A stretch of DNA of 64,000 nt from JAJPHW01 sp963771505 (GTDB lineage: Bacteria > Acidobacteriota > Terriglobia > Terriglobales > Acidobacteriaceae), in assembly GCA_963771505.1 (NCBI GenBank), contig CAVYTO010000002.1, forward strand, positions 620,001 through 684,000, read 5' to 3'. Positions 9,694 to 18,199 of the stretch are shown piece by piece. The notes beneath the pieces were generated by a model. The model did no database searches. It saw only the letters and a list, made by a program, of their open reading frames with translations, and was not told the DNA's origin. Position numbers and translations under genes: made by a program. The number at the start of each line of letters is the position of its first letter. Within the stretch, counting starts at the first letter, position 1.

Positions 9694-9814
9694 AGTTCCA
9701 ATGCAAATATACAGAGTAGATTGGCCCCGCGAACCTTTCGATTCACTAAGAACGCCCGAAGGGCCAACCCAACGGTAGTATGATCTTCAGTTACGATTCC
9801 GCCCAGAGTGAACC

Positions 9815-10924
9815 ATGCCCAAGACTTTTCGCGTTTTTGCCACCTGTGACATTGGAGCATCCATCGAATTGCTGCGCCGCCAGGGTTATGAAATTGAGGT
9901 GTATCCGAAACCTGAAGCGCCGCCCAAAGCCCTGATCATCGAGAAAGTAAAATCGGGCGTAGATGGCCTCATCACCACACTAAGAGATCAAATCGATCGC
10001 GAGATCTTCGAAGCGGGCAAAGGGACGCTGAAGGTCGTCGCCCAGATCGCTGTCGGCTTCGACAACATCAATCGAGCCGACGCGAACACCTACAAGATTC
10101 CCTTCACCAACACGGCGGACGTTTTGACCGAAGCCACTGCGGAATTTGCATTCTTCATGCTTGGCGCGCTCGCCCGCAAACTTTGGACAGCCGAACACCT
10201 CACCCGGGACAACAAGTGGGGATTCTGGCATCCGTTTCTTCCTTTTCTCGGCGACGAAGTCACTGGCAAGACAATCGCCATCATCGGCACCGGTCGCATC
10301 GGCTTGGCCATGATCAAGAAGTGCGCCGGGTTCGACATGAACATTTTGTGTTTCGACCCTGCGTACCAGAATCATGATTATGTGACGGCGATCCAGGAAA
10401 CGATGGACTTGCGGCACCAGCGCGGCATCCAGCGAGAACAAACCTGGATCAAATATGTTTCGCTCGATGAAGCGCTTTCACAGGCTGATTTTGTCAGCGT
10501 GCATGTGCCGCTGCTGCGCGAGGGCGAGAGCGCCACTCCGACTTATCATCTGTTTAACGAGACCAATCTCAAGAAAATGAAGCCGACGGCGTTTCTCGTC
10601 AACACTTCGCGAGGTCCGGTCGTCGATGAGGCGGCGTTGGCCAAAGCGCTGCGCGAGAAATGGATCGGCGGGGCTGCTCTCGATGTATACGAAAAGGAAC
10701 CGTTGTCGGCGGATTCTCCTCTGCGCGATCCTGCCATCGCCGACCGTTGCCGCCTGCTTCCCCACTTCGCCAGCGCCGGCAATATCACAAGGCTGTCCAC
10801 CGATCCGAATAAAGGAATGGCCGGGCGCTGTGCACAAGGGTTGATCGACGTGCTGGAAAGCAACTATAACGGAGATTTCACCAAGATGCCGTATGTTGTG
10901 AACAAAGAAGCCTTCGCTTCCTGA
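9815..10924 (+). CDS. D-isomer-specific 2-hydroxyacid dehydrogenase
   Basis: A 369-residue NAD(P)-dependent oxidoreductase of the D-2-hydroxyacid dehydrogenase family. The Rossmann motif GTGRIG is at residues 158-163. The catalytic triad candidates are Arg in NTSRGPVVDE, Glu in DVYEKEP, and His in LLPHFAS. The family reduces 2-oxo acids such as glyoxylate, hydroxypyruvate or pyruvate. Compared with typical ~325-residue members it has an insert of about 40 residues after the second Rossmann strand (QNHDYVTAIQETMDL and following), and PHFAS replaces the usual PHIGS. The substrate is not predictable. It stands alone, divergent from the ABC exporter. Confidence 0.87.
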   Translation: MPKTFRVFATCDIGASIELLRRQGYEIEVYPKPEAPPKALIIEKVKSGVDGLITTLRDQIDREIFEAGKGTLKVVAQIAVGFDNINRADANTYKIPFTNTADVLTEATAEFAFFMLGALARKLWTAEHLTRDNKWGFWHPFLPFLGDEVTGKTIAIIGTGRIGLAMIKKCAGFDMNILCFDPAYQNHDYVTAIQETMDLRHQRGIQREQTWIKYVSLDEALSQADFVSVHVPLLREGESATPTYHLFNETNLKKMKPTAFLVNTSRGPVVDEAALAKALREKWIGGAALDVYEKEPLSADSPLRDPAIADRCRLLPHFASAGNITRLSTDPNKGMAGRCAQGLIDVLESNYNGDFTKMPYVVNKEAFAS

Positions 10925-11027
10925 AACTAGCCTGGTAACAACTTTTTACAAACTGTGGTGCTACCCGGCATCGTTCCTCCCTGTCTAGCAATGACAGCAG
11001 ATCGTTTCAGATCTCGCGGAGGAACTT

Positions 11028-12512
11028 ATGATCTACCCACGGTTGAACCAAAGTCTCTGGATGGTTTTGATTTCTGCCACGTCGCTCATTCCTGCGGCTT
11101 GCAGCCGTACCAACGTTGCCGCGTCGTCCGACGCGGGCAAAATTCCCATCACGACGAAATCGGAAGAAGCCCGCAAAGAATTCCTGCAAGGGCGCGACCT
11201 CTTCGATCGATTGCAGGTAAACGACTCCGTTGCCCACTTCGACAAGGCGATTGTTTTGGACCCTGAATTCGCCACCGCGGAGCTTTACCGGTCAAACAGC
11301 TCGCCAACCACGAAGGAATTATTCGAGCACATACAAAAGGCCGTCAGTCTCGCGGACAAAGCGTCGAGCGGCGAAAAGGAACTCATCCTGGCCACGCAAG
11401 CCGGAGTCAGCGGCGATCCTGCAAAGCAGAAGGTCTACCTTGAGAAGGTCGTAGCCGAATATCCCAACGACGAACGCGCCCAGAACAATCTAGGCGCCTG
11501 GTACTTCGGCATCCAGGACATGGACAAGGCTGTCGAGCATTTAAAAAAGGCTGCCGAAATCAGCCCGGAATATCTCCCCACCTATAACCTGCTCGGTTAT
11601 GCCTATCGCCAGCAGGGCGACTACGCGAACGCCGAGCAGACTTTCAAAAAATATATCGAGTTGATTCCCAACGACCCAAATCCTTACGATTCGTATGCGG
11701 AACTGTTGCTAAAGATGGGCCGGTACGACGAATCGATAGCGCAATATCGCAAGGCACTAACCGCCGATCCGACCTTCAATGCTTCGCACTTCGGCGTTGC
11801 GGCGGACCTCATGTACCTGGGCCGGTCAAAAGACGCAACCAACGAATTGCAAACCATGGCTACGAAGGCGCGCAACGATGGCGAGTTGCGGACCGCCTAC
11901 TTCGGCATGGCAGTGGTTTCGGCGGACTCCGCGAAATTCGACGAAGCGCTGGCTGCCATGGGCAAAGAATATGCGGTCGCCGAAAAAAGCAACGACGTAG
12001 TTTCCATGTCTGCCGACCTGCAAGCGGAAGGCATCATCTATTTGGCCAAGCAGGATTACGCGGGAGCGGCCAAGGTCTACGACAAGTCTTACCGGTTAAT
12101 TGCGGATTCCAGCCAGCCCCAGGAAATAAAAGATAACGCCGCGCTGCTTTATGAGTTCAATCAGGCGGAGGTAGCCGTCAACAGGAAAGACCTCGCCGGC
12201 GCAAAGGCCCACGCCGAGGAATTTCGCAAAGGCGCGGAAGCTTCGAACAATCCTCAACAAATCAAGCAAGCGCACGAAATCGCCGGACGCATTGCAATGC
12301 TAGTGAAAGACAACGACACCGCAATCTCGGAACTCAAGCAATCGAACCTGCAGGATCCACAGAACCTTTACCGCTTAGGCCAGATCTATCAGGCAAAGGG
12401 CGACACGACCACGGCCCGAGATTATTACGGGAAGGCGGCTTCGTTCAATTCTTTGCCGTTTCTGAGGTATGCGTTCATCCGGACGAAAGCGCAGAAGTTG
12501 GCAGCGGCATAG
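11028..12512 (+). CDS. Secreted or lipoprotein TPR-repeat protein
   Basis: 494 residues. The N-terminus (LWMVLISATSLIPAAC) is a short hydrophobic signal ending at a Cys, which could be a lipobox although Pro at -3 is atypical. The rest is alpha-helical TPR repeats with the usual W/LG/Y...A...P pattern (NNLGAWYFGIQDMDKAVEHLKKAAEISPE-like units), best seen from about residue 150 to 260 and again near the C-terminus. TPR proteins act as protein-protein scaffolds; the partner is unknown. A clean Shine-Dalgarno (GGAGGAA) lies just before ATG 11028. An 11-bp hairpin follows the stop. Confidence 0.8.
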   Translation: MIYPRLNQSLWMVLISATSLIPAACSRTNVAASSDAGKIPITTKSEEARKEFLQGRDLFDRLQVNDSVAHFDKAIVLDPEFATAELYRSNSSPTTKELFEHIQKAVSLADKASSGEKELILATQAGVSGDPAKQKVYLEKVVAEYPNDERAQNNLGAWYFGIQDMDKAVEHLKKAAEISPEYLPTYNLLGYAYRQQGDYANAEQTFKKYIELIPNDPNPYDSYAELLLKMGRYDESIAQYRKALTADPTFNASHFGVAADLMYLGRSKDATNELQTMATKARNDGELRTAYFGMAVVSADSAKFDEALAAMGKEYAVAEKSNDVVSMSADLQAEGIIYLAKQDYAGAAKVYDKSYRLIADSSQPQEIKDNAALLYEFNQAEVAVNRKDLAGAKAHAEEFRKGAEASNNPQQIKQAHEIAGRIAMLVKDNDTAISELKQSNLQDPQNLYRLGQIYQAKGDTTTARDYYGKAASFNSLPFLRYAFIRTKAQKLAAA

Positions 12513-12521
12513 GATTGGGGG

Positions 12522-12553
12522 ACGGGCCGATGTTGGGGTGAGCATCGGCCCGT
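12522..12553. repeat. Perfect 11-bp inverted repeat after the TPR gene
   Basis: ACGGGCCGATG 12522-12532 pairs exactly with CATCGGCCCGT 12543-12553 around a 10-base loop. It starts 10 bases after the TPR stop. No T-run follows on either strand, so it may be a processing or stability hairpin or a weak terminator. Confidence 0.6.
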
Positions 12554-12670
12554 AAATGATACCTGGGTGAAGCGGTTGGGATAGTTCGAAGCGCAGGAAC
12601 GAGGAATGCCTGTTAAATCAGCAGCGAGTTCAGACATACCCGATCCAGTCACAAATCAAATCAGGCAACT

Positions 12671-13654
12671 TTACTCCGAGATGGTGTGCTCTTCGCTGCT
12701 CTGCGCGCGTAGGATGCGGTCCACCGAATAGGGCGCTCGGCGGGTTGGTTCGTGGTAGTGGCGCACCTGCATTTCACCCAAAAGTCCAACCGCGAGCATG
12801 TTCAACCCAGCCAGCAAAAGAACAGCCGCGAAAATCATCATGGGCCCGTGTTCCGTCATCACCGAGGCGTTGTGGAGGAACTTCTCGACTAGTAGCCACA
12901 CTGAAACACCCGAGCCCGCCATAATGCTGAACATCCCCAATGTGCCGAAGAAATGCAGCGGCCGGGAAAGATACCGCAGAAGGAAGCGGATCGTAATGAG
13001 ATCGAAAAATACGCGAAACGTCCGCGAGATACCGTAGTGCGAAACGCCACGTTCGCGGTTCACGTTGCGGATTGGCACTTCGCAGATCGACGCGCCATGC
13101 CAGGAAGCCAGCGCAGGAATGAAGCGGTGTAATTCCCCATACAGCGGCACTTGCTCAAGAATTTCGCGGCGGTAGGCTTTGAATGTCGTGCCGAAGTCGT
13201 GGATATCAACGCCGCTCAACTTCGCCATCAACCAATTGGCGCAGCGCGAGGGGAACCGGCGCAGCCAGTAGTTGTCGATGCGGACTTTGCGCCATCCGCT
13301 AACGATGTCGTAGCCTTCCGCAATCTTCTCAAGAAAAATTGGAATGTCAGCCGGATCGTGCTGAAGGTCGCCGTCCATGGCGATGATGTATTCACCGCGG
13401 GCGTGGTCAAACCCGGCGGCGAGCGCGGATGTCTGCCCAAAATTCCGTCGCAACCGCACCACGGTCACGCGGCTGTCAATTGCGGCAATCTCACGCAGCA
13501 GATTGAAAGTGTGGTCGCGGGAGCCGTCGTCTACCAGGACGATCTCAAACGTCTCCCCGTTCACTTCCATGACAGCTTTCAGCCGGTCATAGAGATCGGG
13601 TACGTTTTCCTGCTCGTTATGCAGGGGAACGACAACGGAGTATTTGGGAGTCAC
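12671..13654 (-). CDS. Family 2 glycosyltransferase with C-terminal membrane helices (DPM1/GtrB type)
   Basis: A GT-A glycosyltransferase of about 327 residues: YSVVVPLHNEQENV at the N-terminus, EIVLVDDGSRD, the DXD-type MDGDLQHDP motif, and two C-terminal hydrophobic helices (HFFGTLGMFSIMAGSGVSVWLL and MIFAAVLLLAGLNMLAVGLL). This layout matches polyprenyl-phosphate sugar synthases such as GtrB/DPM1/ArnC, which load a sugar on undecaprenyl phosphate at the inner membrane. The open frame reaches TTG 13705, but GTG 13654 places the start where the family begins. A TATAAT on the same strand at 13667-13662 would then give an almost leaderless mRNA. Confidence 0.88.
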   Translation of the reverse strand: MTPKYSVVVPLHNEQENVPDLYDRLKAVMEVNGETFEIVLVDDGSRDHTFNLLREIAAIDSRVTVVRLRRNFGQTSALAAGFDHARGEYIIAMDGDLQHDPADIPIFLEKIAEGYDIVSGWRKVRIDNYWLRRFPSRCANWLMAKLSGVDIHDFGTTFKAYRREILEQVPLYGELHRFIPALASWHGASICEVPIRNVNRERGVSHYGISRTFRVFFDLITIRFLLRYLSRPLHFFGTLGMFSIMAGSGVSVWLLVEKFLHNASVMTEHGPMMIFAAVLLLAGLNMLAVGLLGEMQVRHYHEPTRRAPYSVDRILRAQSSEEHTISE

Positions 13655-13768
13655 AGCTTCGATTATACGATTCCCGGACACTATCTGGGAACAGTTTCCC
13701 GCCAATTTTGGCGTAGCCCGTTTTCTAATCAGCTACCGCCCTTTCGTGTCTCCCGATCAATCGCACCA

Positions 13769-14905
13769 TTACTTTGATGGCAAACCGAATACGACCTGGT
13801 TCAAGGGCAAGTCTTCCCGCAAGAATCCCGACGGGTGGGCGTAGGTCACAAACTGCGTTTGCCCATTACCTTGCGCGAATTCGGGATGCGCCTGCCCGGT
13901 GTAATCGACTCCACCGCCATATGCCGCCTCGCCCTTGAACAGAAACGTCGCTGCCGACCACGGTCCCCACGGCGTGTACGAAACCATGTAGTACATATCG
14001 CTGTTCAGCGCAGGGTTGAAAATATCCATGTAGACGCCCAGGTATGCGTCATAGAAGACAACGTTCGCGGCAGCTCCGCCCTGAAAGATTACAACCGCGT
14101 CCGACGGATTCTTACTCCACCTTCCATTGCCCGCGTAGTAGGTCCACTGGGTGATGTCGAGTGCTCCGGCCAAAGGCACTTGCGCGACCTGGCAATTCTG
14201 CACCAGAAACCCGGCAACGCAGCCGTAGGCATAAAGGATAGTGCCGACGACAACAGCGCCGGAATTGTAAGCAACAGCCGTCTGCCCCCACATCAACGTG
14301 GGAGTCTTGCTGCCAGGCGCTTCAATCGGCCTCGTGATCGGGCCGTTGCCAATCTGTTCTGCGATTCCCGTGCCTACGGTGGTCCAGGTGGAGTTGCCCG
14401 AAACGCGGTATAGCTCGTAGTAGAAATAAAGCACCCGGTTGCGGGCTGGATCGGGCACGACCGGACCATCCCACATCGCAAATTCAGCACCGCAAGGTTG
14501 TTGCGTGCAATGTTTGCTGTTGTGCGTGTAGTTGTACTGCTTTTCCCAGGCTTCGTAGGGCAGGAATTCGGCAGGCGCGCCGGTGCTGTCGAGCAAGTCG
14601 TGATTCAGGTTAATCCCATGGGACGCATCAAGATTGGTGGTCCACGATAAAGAATTGTCGTCCCAGTTATTGCCTTCGATTCCCGGAACCGACATCGGGG
14701 TGTCCCCAAACGTCCACACCGATTTGCCATTCACGAGAGCGCTAAATGTGCCGTCGCGGCCGTAGATCACGGGATTCTGCGTGACCGTGCCCAGCGGCGT
14801 CACCGAAAGTACCGGTGGAATTGGCGGGGGGCCTGAAGCCGCATGGGCGGCAAACGACGAAACCGCGAGAGCGGCAGCAATCACGAGTGGTTTGAGGCTG
14901 ATCAT
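13769..14905 (-). CDS. Secreted protein of unknown function, DUF4185-like
   Basis: 378 residues with a clear Sec signal (MISLKPLVIAAALAVSSFAAHA). The body contains RDGTFSALVNGKSVWTFGDT followed by WDDNSLSWTTN and several Trp/Tyr/Gly-rich strand-like repeats. This resembles the DUF4185/five-bladed-propeller glycoside-hydrolase-like families, but the assignment is tentative. ATG 14905 is preferred over the longer TTG start at 14923, because a perfect GGAGGTTCC lies just upstream of it. No catalytic residues can be named. Location: periplasm or outside the cell. Confidence 0.72.
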   Translation of the reverse strand: MISLKPLVIAAALAVSSFAAHAASGPPPIPPVLSVTPLGTVTQNPVIYGRDGTFSALVNGKSVWTFGDTPMSVPGIEGNNWDDNSLSWTTNLDASHGINLNHDLLDSTGAPAEFLPYEAWEKQYNYTHNSKHCTQQPCGAEFAMWDGPVVPDPARNRVLYFYYELYRVSGNSTWTTVGTGIAEQIGNGPITRPIEAPGSKTPTLMWGQTAVAYNSGAVVVGTILYAYGCVAGFLVQNCQVAQVPLAGALDITQWTYYAGNGRWSKNPSDAVVIFQGGAAANVVFYDAYLGVYMDIFNPALNSDMYYMVSYTPWGPWSAATFLFKGEAAYGGGVDYTGQAHPEFAQGNGQTQFVTYAHPSGFLREDLPLNQVVFGLPSK

Positions 14906-15017
14906 GTACGCAGGAACCTCCAAATGGAATCCATGGAAAGATAGTGGAAAAAAGCGGGAGAAGATAGAGTCTTTCCACTCTCTCTTTTTCAGTAGTCCAG
15001 ACTTGGGCGGGAAAGAA

Positions 15018-16718
15018 CTATTGCAGGCTTAAAACTACGGCTTTCTGCTTCTGGCAATCGACGAGCAGTGCTCGTTCGCCATTCTTGGGGAAATTGCCGT
15101 CGATCGTTCCCGATTCGTCGTAGGCGTTGTCGGGGGATTCCACGCGGACCCTGATCCGGTGGCTGCCCGGAGCTAAGCTGAAAGAGTCGGAAGCGTCGCC
15201 TTGCGTGGTCTTGAATAAACCGAGTCGCTTCTTGATGGTTCCGTCGGACGTCACCTTGAACGAGAGCTTGTCGTCGACCCACACAAACAACTGCACATGC
15301 TCGAGATGGTGCCGCATGTGAATGTGCATGGTCGCTGCATCGAGAGGAGCAGCTGTAGGCACCAGCAAGGGAGCAGTGGCCGCGACCTCGGCAACTTTCG
15401 GTTTAGATCCGATTGAAGCGTCATGCTTGGGCGCGGTAATATGTCCGGATTTTTTTTCCGGGGAGATTTTATCCTCAGGTTCCTCGGGCTGATCTACTGG
15501 CGCTGCCGCTGCCGCAATTTCCGATTCGATATCGACGTGCTGAACTCGCGGCCTAACCGCCTGCAATGCAGCTGCTGCCGGCGGATTTCGCTCATTTCGC
15601 TTTGACACCCACTTGATACCGAGCGTCGAACAAGCCACAAAAAACAGAGTGCCAACCGCGACTGCGGGCCACACAACCGGCTTGCCAGATATCCTGCTTG
15701 GCGCGGCTGCCGCATTTTGGGGCGGAATATTTCGGGGGGAGGGCTTTTGAAGGGATTTGATCTCCTGCGCTCGCACCTCAACCACGGCCTCGCCAGCCAT
15801 CGCAACAGAAGTCGAAGCCGCTTCTTTGGTGCGCGATGTGAGGTTCAGGTAAGGACCGATGTGTGACAAGCCGACGTCGATCAACGCGCGCAGGTCCTTA
15901 ATCGCGTGCGCCATCTCAGCGCCAGTCTGGTAGCGCTCTGCCGGCTCCTTCGCCAGCGCCTTGGAGACAATCCTCCCCAACTGCTCGGGCAGGTCGGGCT
16001 GCAATGCGCACACAGAAATCGGTTCCTGGTTCATCACCTTGAAGGAAACTGTGTACGCGCTATTCCCTTGGAACGGCCTGTGCCCCGTGACCATTGAAAA
16101 CAGGACGACGCCCAATGAAAATAAATCGGAACGTCCATCCACCGCTTCTCCGCTCACCTGTTCCGGTGACGAATAAGCAGGTGTGCCTACTCCTTGGCCT
16201 ACGAGGGTAAGCGCAGCGGTGTTCATTTTCGCGATGCCGAAATCGGCTATCTTTGCTTGCCCGTTGGCAGTCACGAGGATGTTCGCCGGTTTAATGTCCC
16301 GGTGAACAATTCCCTGCTGGTGCGCGTAGCCAAGTGCCTCTGCAAGTTGTTCGCACAGGGACAACGCAATCTCCAGCGATATCTTATTCGTCCGATCCCG
16401 GAGCATCTCTTCCAGCGAACGCCCGGCAACATATTCCATCACGATGTAAGGGGCTTGAGTCTCGGAATCCTCGCTAACGTCGAAAATATTAACGATGTTG
16501 GGGTGCTGGAGCCGTCCCGCCGCCCGCGCCTCCACCATGAAGCGTTCGCAGAAGCTCTTTTCTTCTTCGGGGTCATGTCCACCAAGAAAGACGGTCTTGA
16601 TCGCAACAAGACGGTCGATCTTAGGATCGCGGGCCTTATACACGACGCCCATTGCTCCGCGGCCTAAATCCGAGAGAATTTCGTACCTGCCGAAGTTTGA
16701 GCGTACGCGCGATTCCAT
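15018..16718 (-). CDS. Membrane Ser/Thr protein kinase (PknB type)
   Basis: About 566 residues. The N-terminal kinase domain (about residues 10-270) has the glycine loop LGRGAMGVVYKA, VAIK lysine, HRDIKPANIL catalytic loop, DFGIAK metal motif, GTPAYSSPEQ and DGRSDLFSLGV, so it should be active. A Pro/Ala-rich linker leads to one membrane helix (VVWPAVAVGTLFFVACSTLGI), then a charged stretch and a beta-rich C-terminal part (HRIRVRVESPD). Relatives sense envelope signals, but this outer part matches nothing I recognise. The open frame begins at GTG 16766, but ATG 16718 (MESRVRSNFGRYEI) is nearer to the usual kinase start. Its targets are unknown. Confidence 0.9.
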   Translation of the reverse strand: MESRVRSNFGRYEILSDLGRGAMGVVYKARDPKIDRLVAIKTVFLGGHDPEEEKSFCERFMVEARAAGRLQHPNIVNIFDVSEDSETQAPYIVMEYVAGRSLEEMLRDRTNKISLEIALSLCEQLAEALGYAHQQGIVHRDIKPANILVTANGQAKIADFGIAKMNTAALTLVGQGVGTPAYSSPEQVSGEAVDGRSDLFSLGVVLFSMVTGHRPFQGNSAYTVSFKVMNQEPISVCALQPDLPEQLGRIVSKALAKEPAERYQTGAEMAHAIKDLRALIDVGLSHIGPYLNLTSRTKEAASTSVAMAGEAVVEVRAQEIKSLQKPSPRNIPPQNAAAAPSRISGKPVVWPAVAVGTLFFVACSTLGIKWVSKRNERNPPAAAALQAVRPRVQHVDIESEIAAAAAPVDQPEEPEDKISPEKKSGHITAPKHDASIGSKPKVAEVAATAPLLVPTAAPLDAATMHIHMRHHLEHVQLFVWVDDKLSFKVTSDGTIKKRLGLFKTTQGDASDSFSLAPGSHRIRVRVESPDNAYDESGTIDGNFPKNGERALLVDCQKQKAVVLSLQ

Positions 16719-16829
16719 GGGGCTCGCAGCACCGGCTGCGGTGAAGTCATGGTAACGAAGCCCCACGCGAGGCTATGGGGAAAAGTGCCTATCTACTATG
16801 ACGGTCGTAATCAGAGAATCCCTTATCTC

Positions 16830-16909
16830 GTGCGGTAACGCACACTTTAGTCGTTGACTCAGGAATGCGGCGCGGCCTGATTTCTCGGTGCGGCCATACC
16901 GCACTTTTT
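16830..16909 (+). other. Two GTGCGG hairpins, the second terminator-like, in a gap with no plus-strand gene
   Basis: Hairpin 1 is GTGCG 16830-16834 / CGCAC 16839-16843 with a GTAA loop. Hairpin 2 is GTGCGG 16888-16893 / CCGCAC 16899-16904, followed by TTTTT 16905-16909, which is terminator-shaped on the plus strand. Both flanking genes are on the minus strand, so no annotated plus-strand transcript explains it. A short RNA or simple repeat structure is possible. Confidence 0.4.
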
Positions 16910-16940
16910 GCAATTTCGCGCATCGCCAAAAGCATCTATT

Positions 16941-18182
16941 TCATTCGTACCGCAAAGCTTCAATTGGATCGAGATTCGCAGCCCGCATGGCAGGAACCAT
17001 TCCGCTCACGATGCCAACCAACGCCAGGATGATGGTGGCGACCAGTAAAGTCTGCGGGGCAACTACCAGACGAATGTCTCCCGCATCGGCATGGCTGGCG
17101 ATCGCGCTGTAAAAAGTGATGGTGCCAACCGAAAACGAAACAGCATAGGAAAGCAGCACGCCTAACACGCCGCCGGCGGCGGTGATCACCAACGCTTCGG
17201 CCAAAAATTGAAAGAGGATGTCCCGCTTTCGGGCTCCCAGCGCTTTCTCGACTCCGATCTCGCGAGTGCGTTGCGTCACGGAAACCAGCATGATGTTCAT
17301 CAGTCCGATCCCACCGATGCCGAGAGTCACCGCGCCGATAAAAGCCAGTAAAATCTTCAAGCCGAGAATGATGATTCCGAACTGCTGAAGCTGCTTTTGT
17401 GCGTCAAAAACCATGAGCGCCCGCTTGTCGTCGGGTTTGAAGCTATGAGCCAGAGCAAGCGATTGCCTGATGGTGGTCTCGAGCTTGTCATGATCGAGTC
17501 CGTATGAATCGAGCCATATTCCCGACAAGTAGTGATTGTCTTGCAAAACGTCCATCGTGTTATAAGGAATGTAAATCGTTCTGTTGTCGTCGTCATCGCC
17601 CTCTTGCATCCGAGCCTTCATCGTCCCGACTACCTTGAAGCTGACTCCATTAATGCGAATGGTTTCACCCAGTGGCACGATTCCAGAAAACAACTTCTGT
17701 TGGGCCTCTGAACCTATAACCGCCGCGAACCCGTGGCTGAGATTGTCCTGGTCATCGAGGAATCGTCCGCTTTGGATTCCCAGATTCCAAATCTGCTGCA
17801 CATCCGGATCGGCGCCTTCGATCGACAAGGTAAAGGATCGCTCACCATATTGGACCGTCGCCTGCTTGTCGGAGGTACGCGAGATGTGGCGCGCTAATGG
17901 AACAACATTGCGGAGCAACTCAACGTCGTCGCTGGTTAGCCGAACCTGGACTCCGGCCTTGTTGCCGCCAGCCTGCGCCGAGGTACGTCCCGGATATATG
18001 CCCACTCCGGTCGCGCCGAACGCATGGAAAATGTTCTCGATGGCGTGGCCAAAGCCGTCTCCGTACGCGAGCAACAGCACGACGGTCGCGATGCCCCACG
18101 CCATGCCGAGCATGGTGAGGATGGTCTTGCGCATGTCGTGCCGCATTGCGCCGTACGCTTGTTGGAGTAAGTCTTTCTTCAT
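16941..18182 (-). CDS. MacB/FtsX-type ABC permease (downstream member of a pair)
   Basis: 413 residues with the MacB layout: one N-terminal helix (TILTMLGMAWGIATVVLLLAYGDG), a periplasmic MacB_PCD domain of about 230 residues, and three C-terminal helices of the FtsX domain (GIGGIGLMNIMLVSVTQRTREIGVEKALGA, then two more) ending in DPIEALRYE. The RTREIGVEKALGA coupling motif is intact. Such permeases work with a separate ATPase in exporting macrolides, peptides or lipoproteins. No ATPase is nearby. It starts 17 bases after the next permease ends, so the two form an operon and probably a heterodimer. Confidence 0.88.
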   Translation of the reverse strand: MKKDLLQQAYGAMRHDMRKTILTMLGMAWGIATVVLLLAYGDGFGHAIENIFHAFGATGVGIYPGRTSAQAGGNKAGVQVRLTSDDVELLRNVVPLARHISRTSDKQATVQYGERSFTLSIEGADPDVQQIWNLGIQSGRFLDDQDNLSHGFAAVIGSEAQQKLFSGIVPLGETIRINGVSFKVVGTMKARMQEGDDDDNRTIYIPYNTMDVLQDNHYLSGIWLDSYGLDHDKLETTIRQSLALAHSFKPDDKRALMVFDAQKQLQQFGIIILGLKILLAFIGAVTLGIGGIGLMNIMLVSVTQRTREIGVEKALGARKRDILFQFLAEALVITAAGGVLGVLLSYAVSFSVGTITFYSAIASHADAGDIRLVVAPQTLLVATIILALVGIVSGMVPAMRAANLDPIEALRYE

Positions 18183-18199
18183 GAATGCCCGTGATTTCG

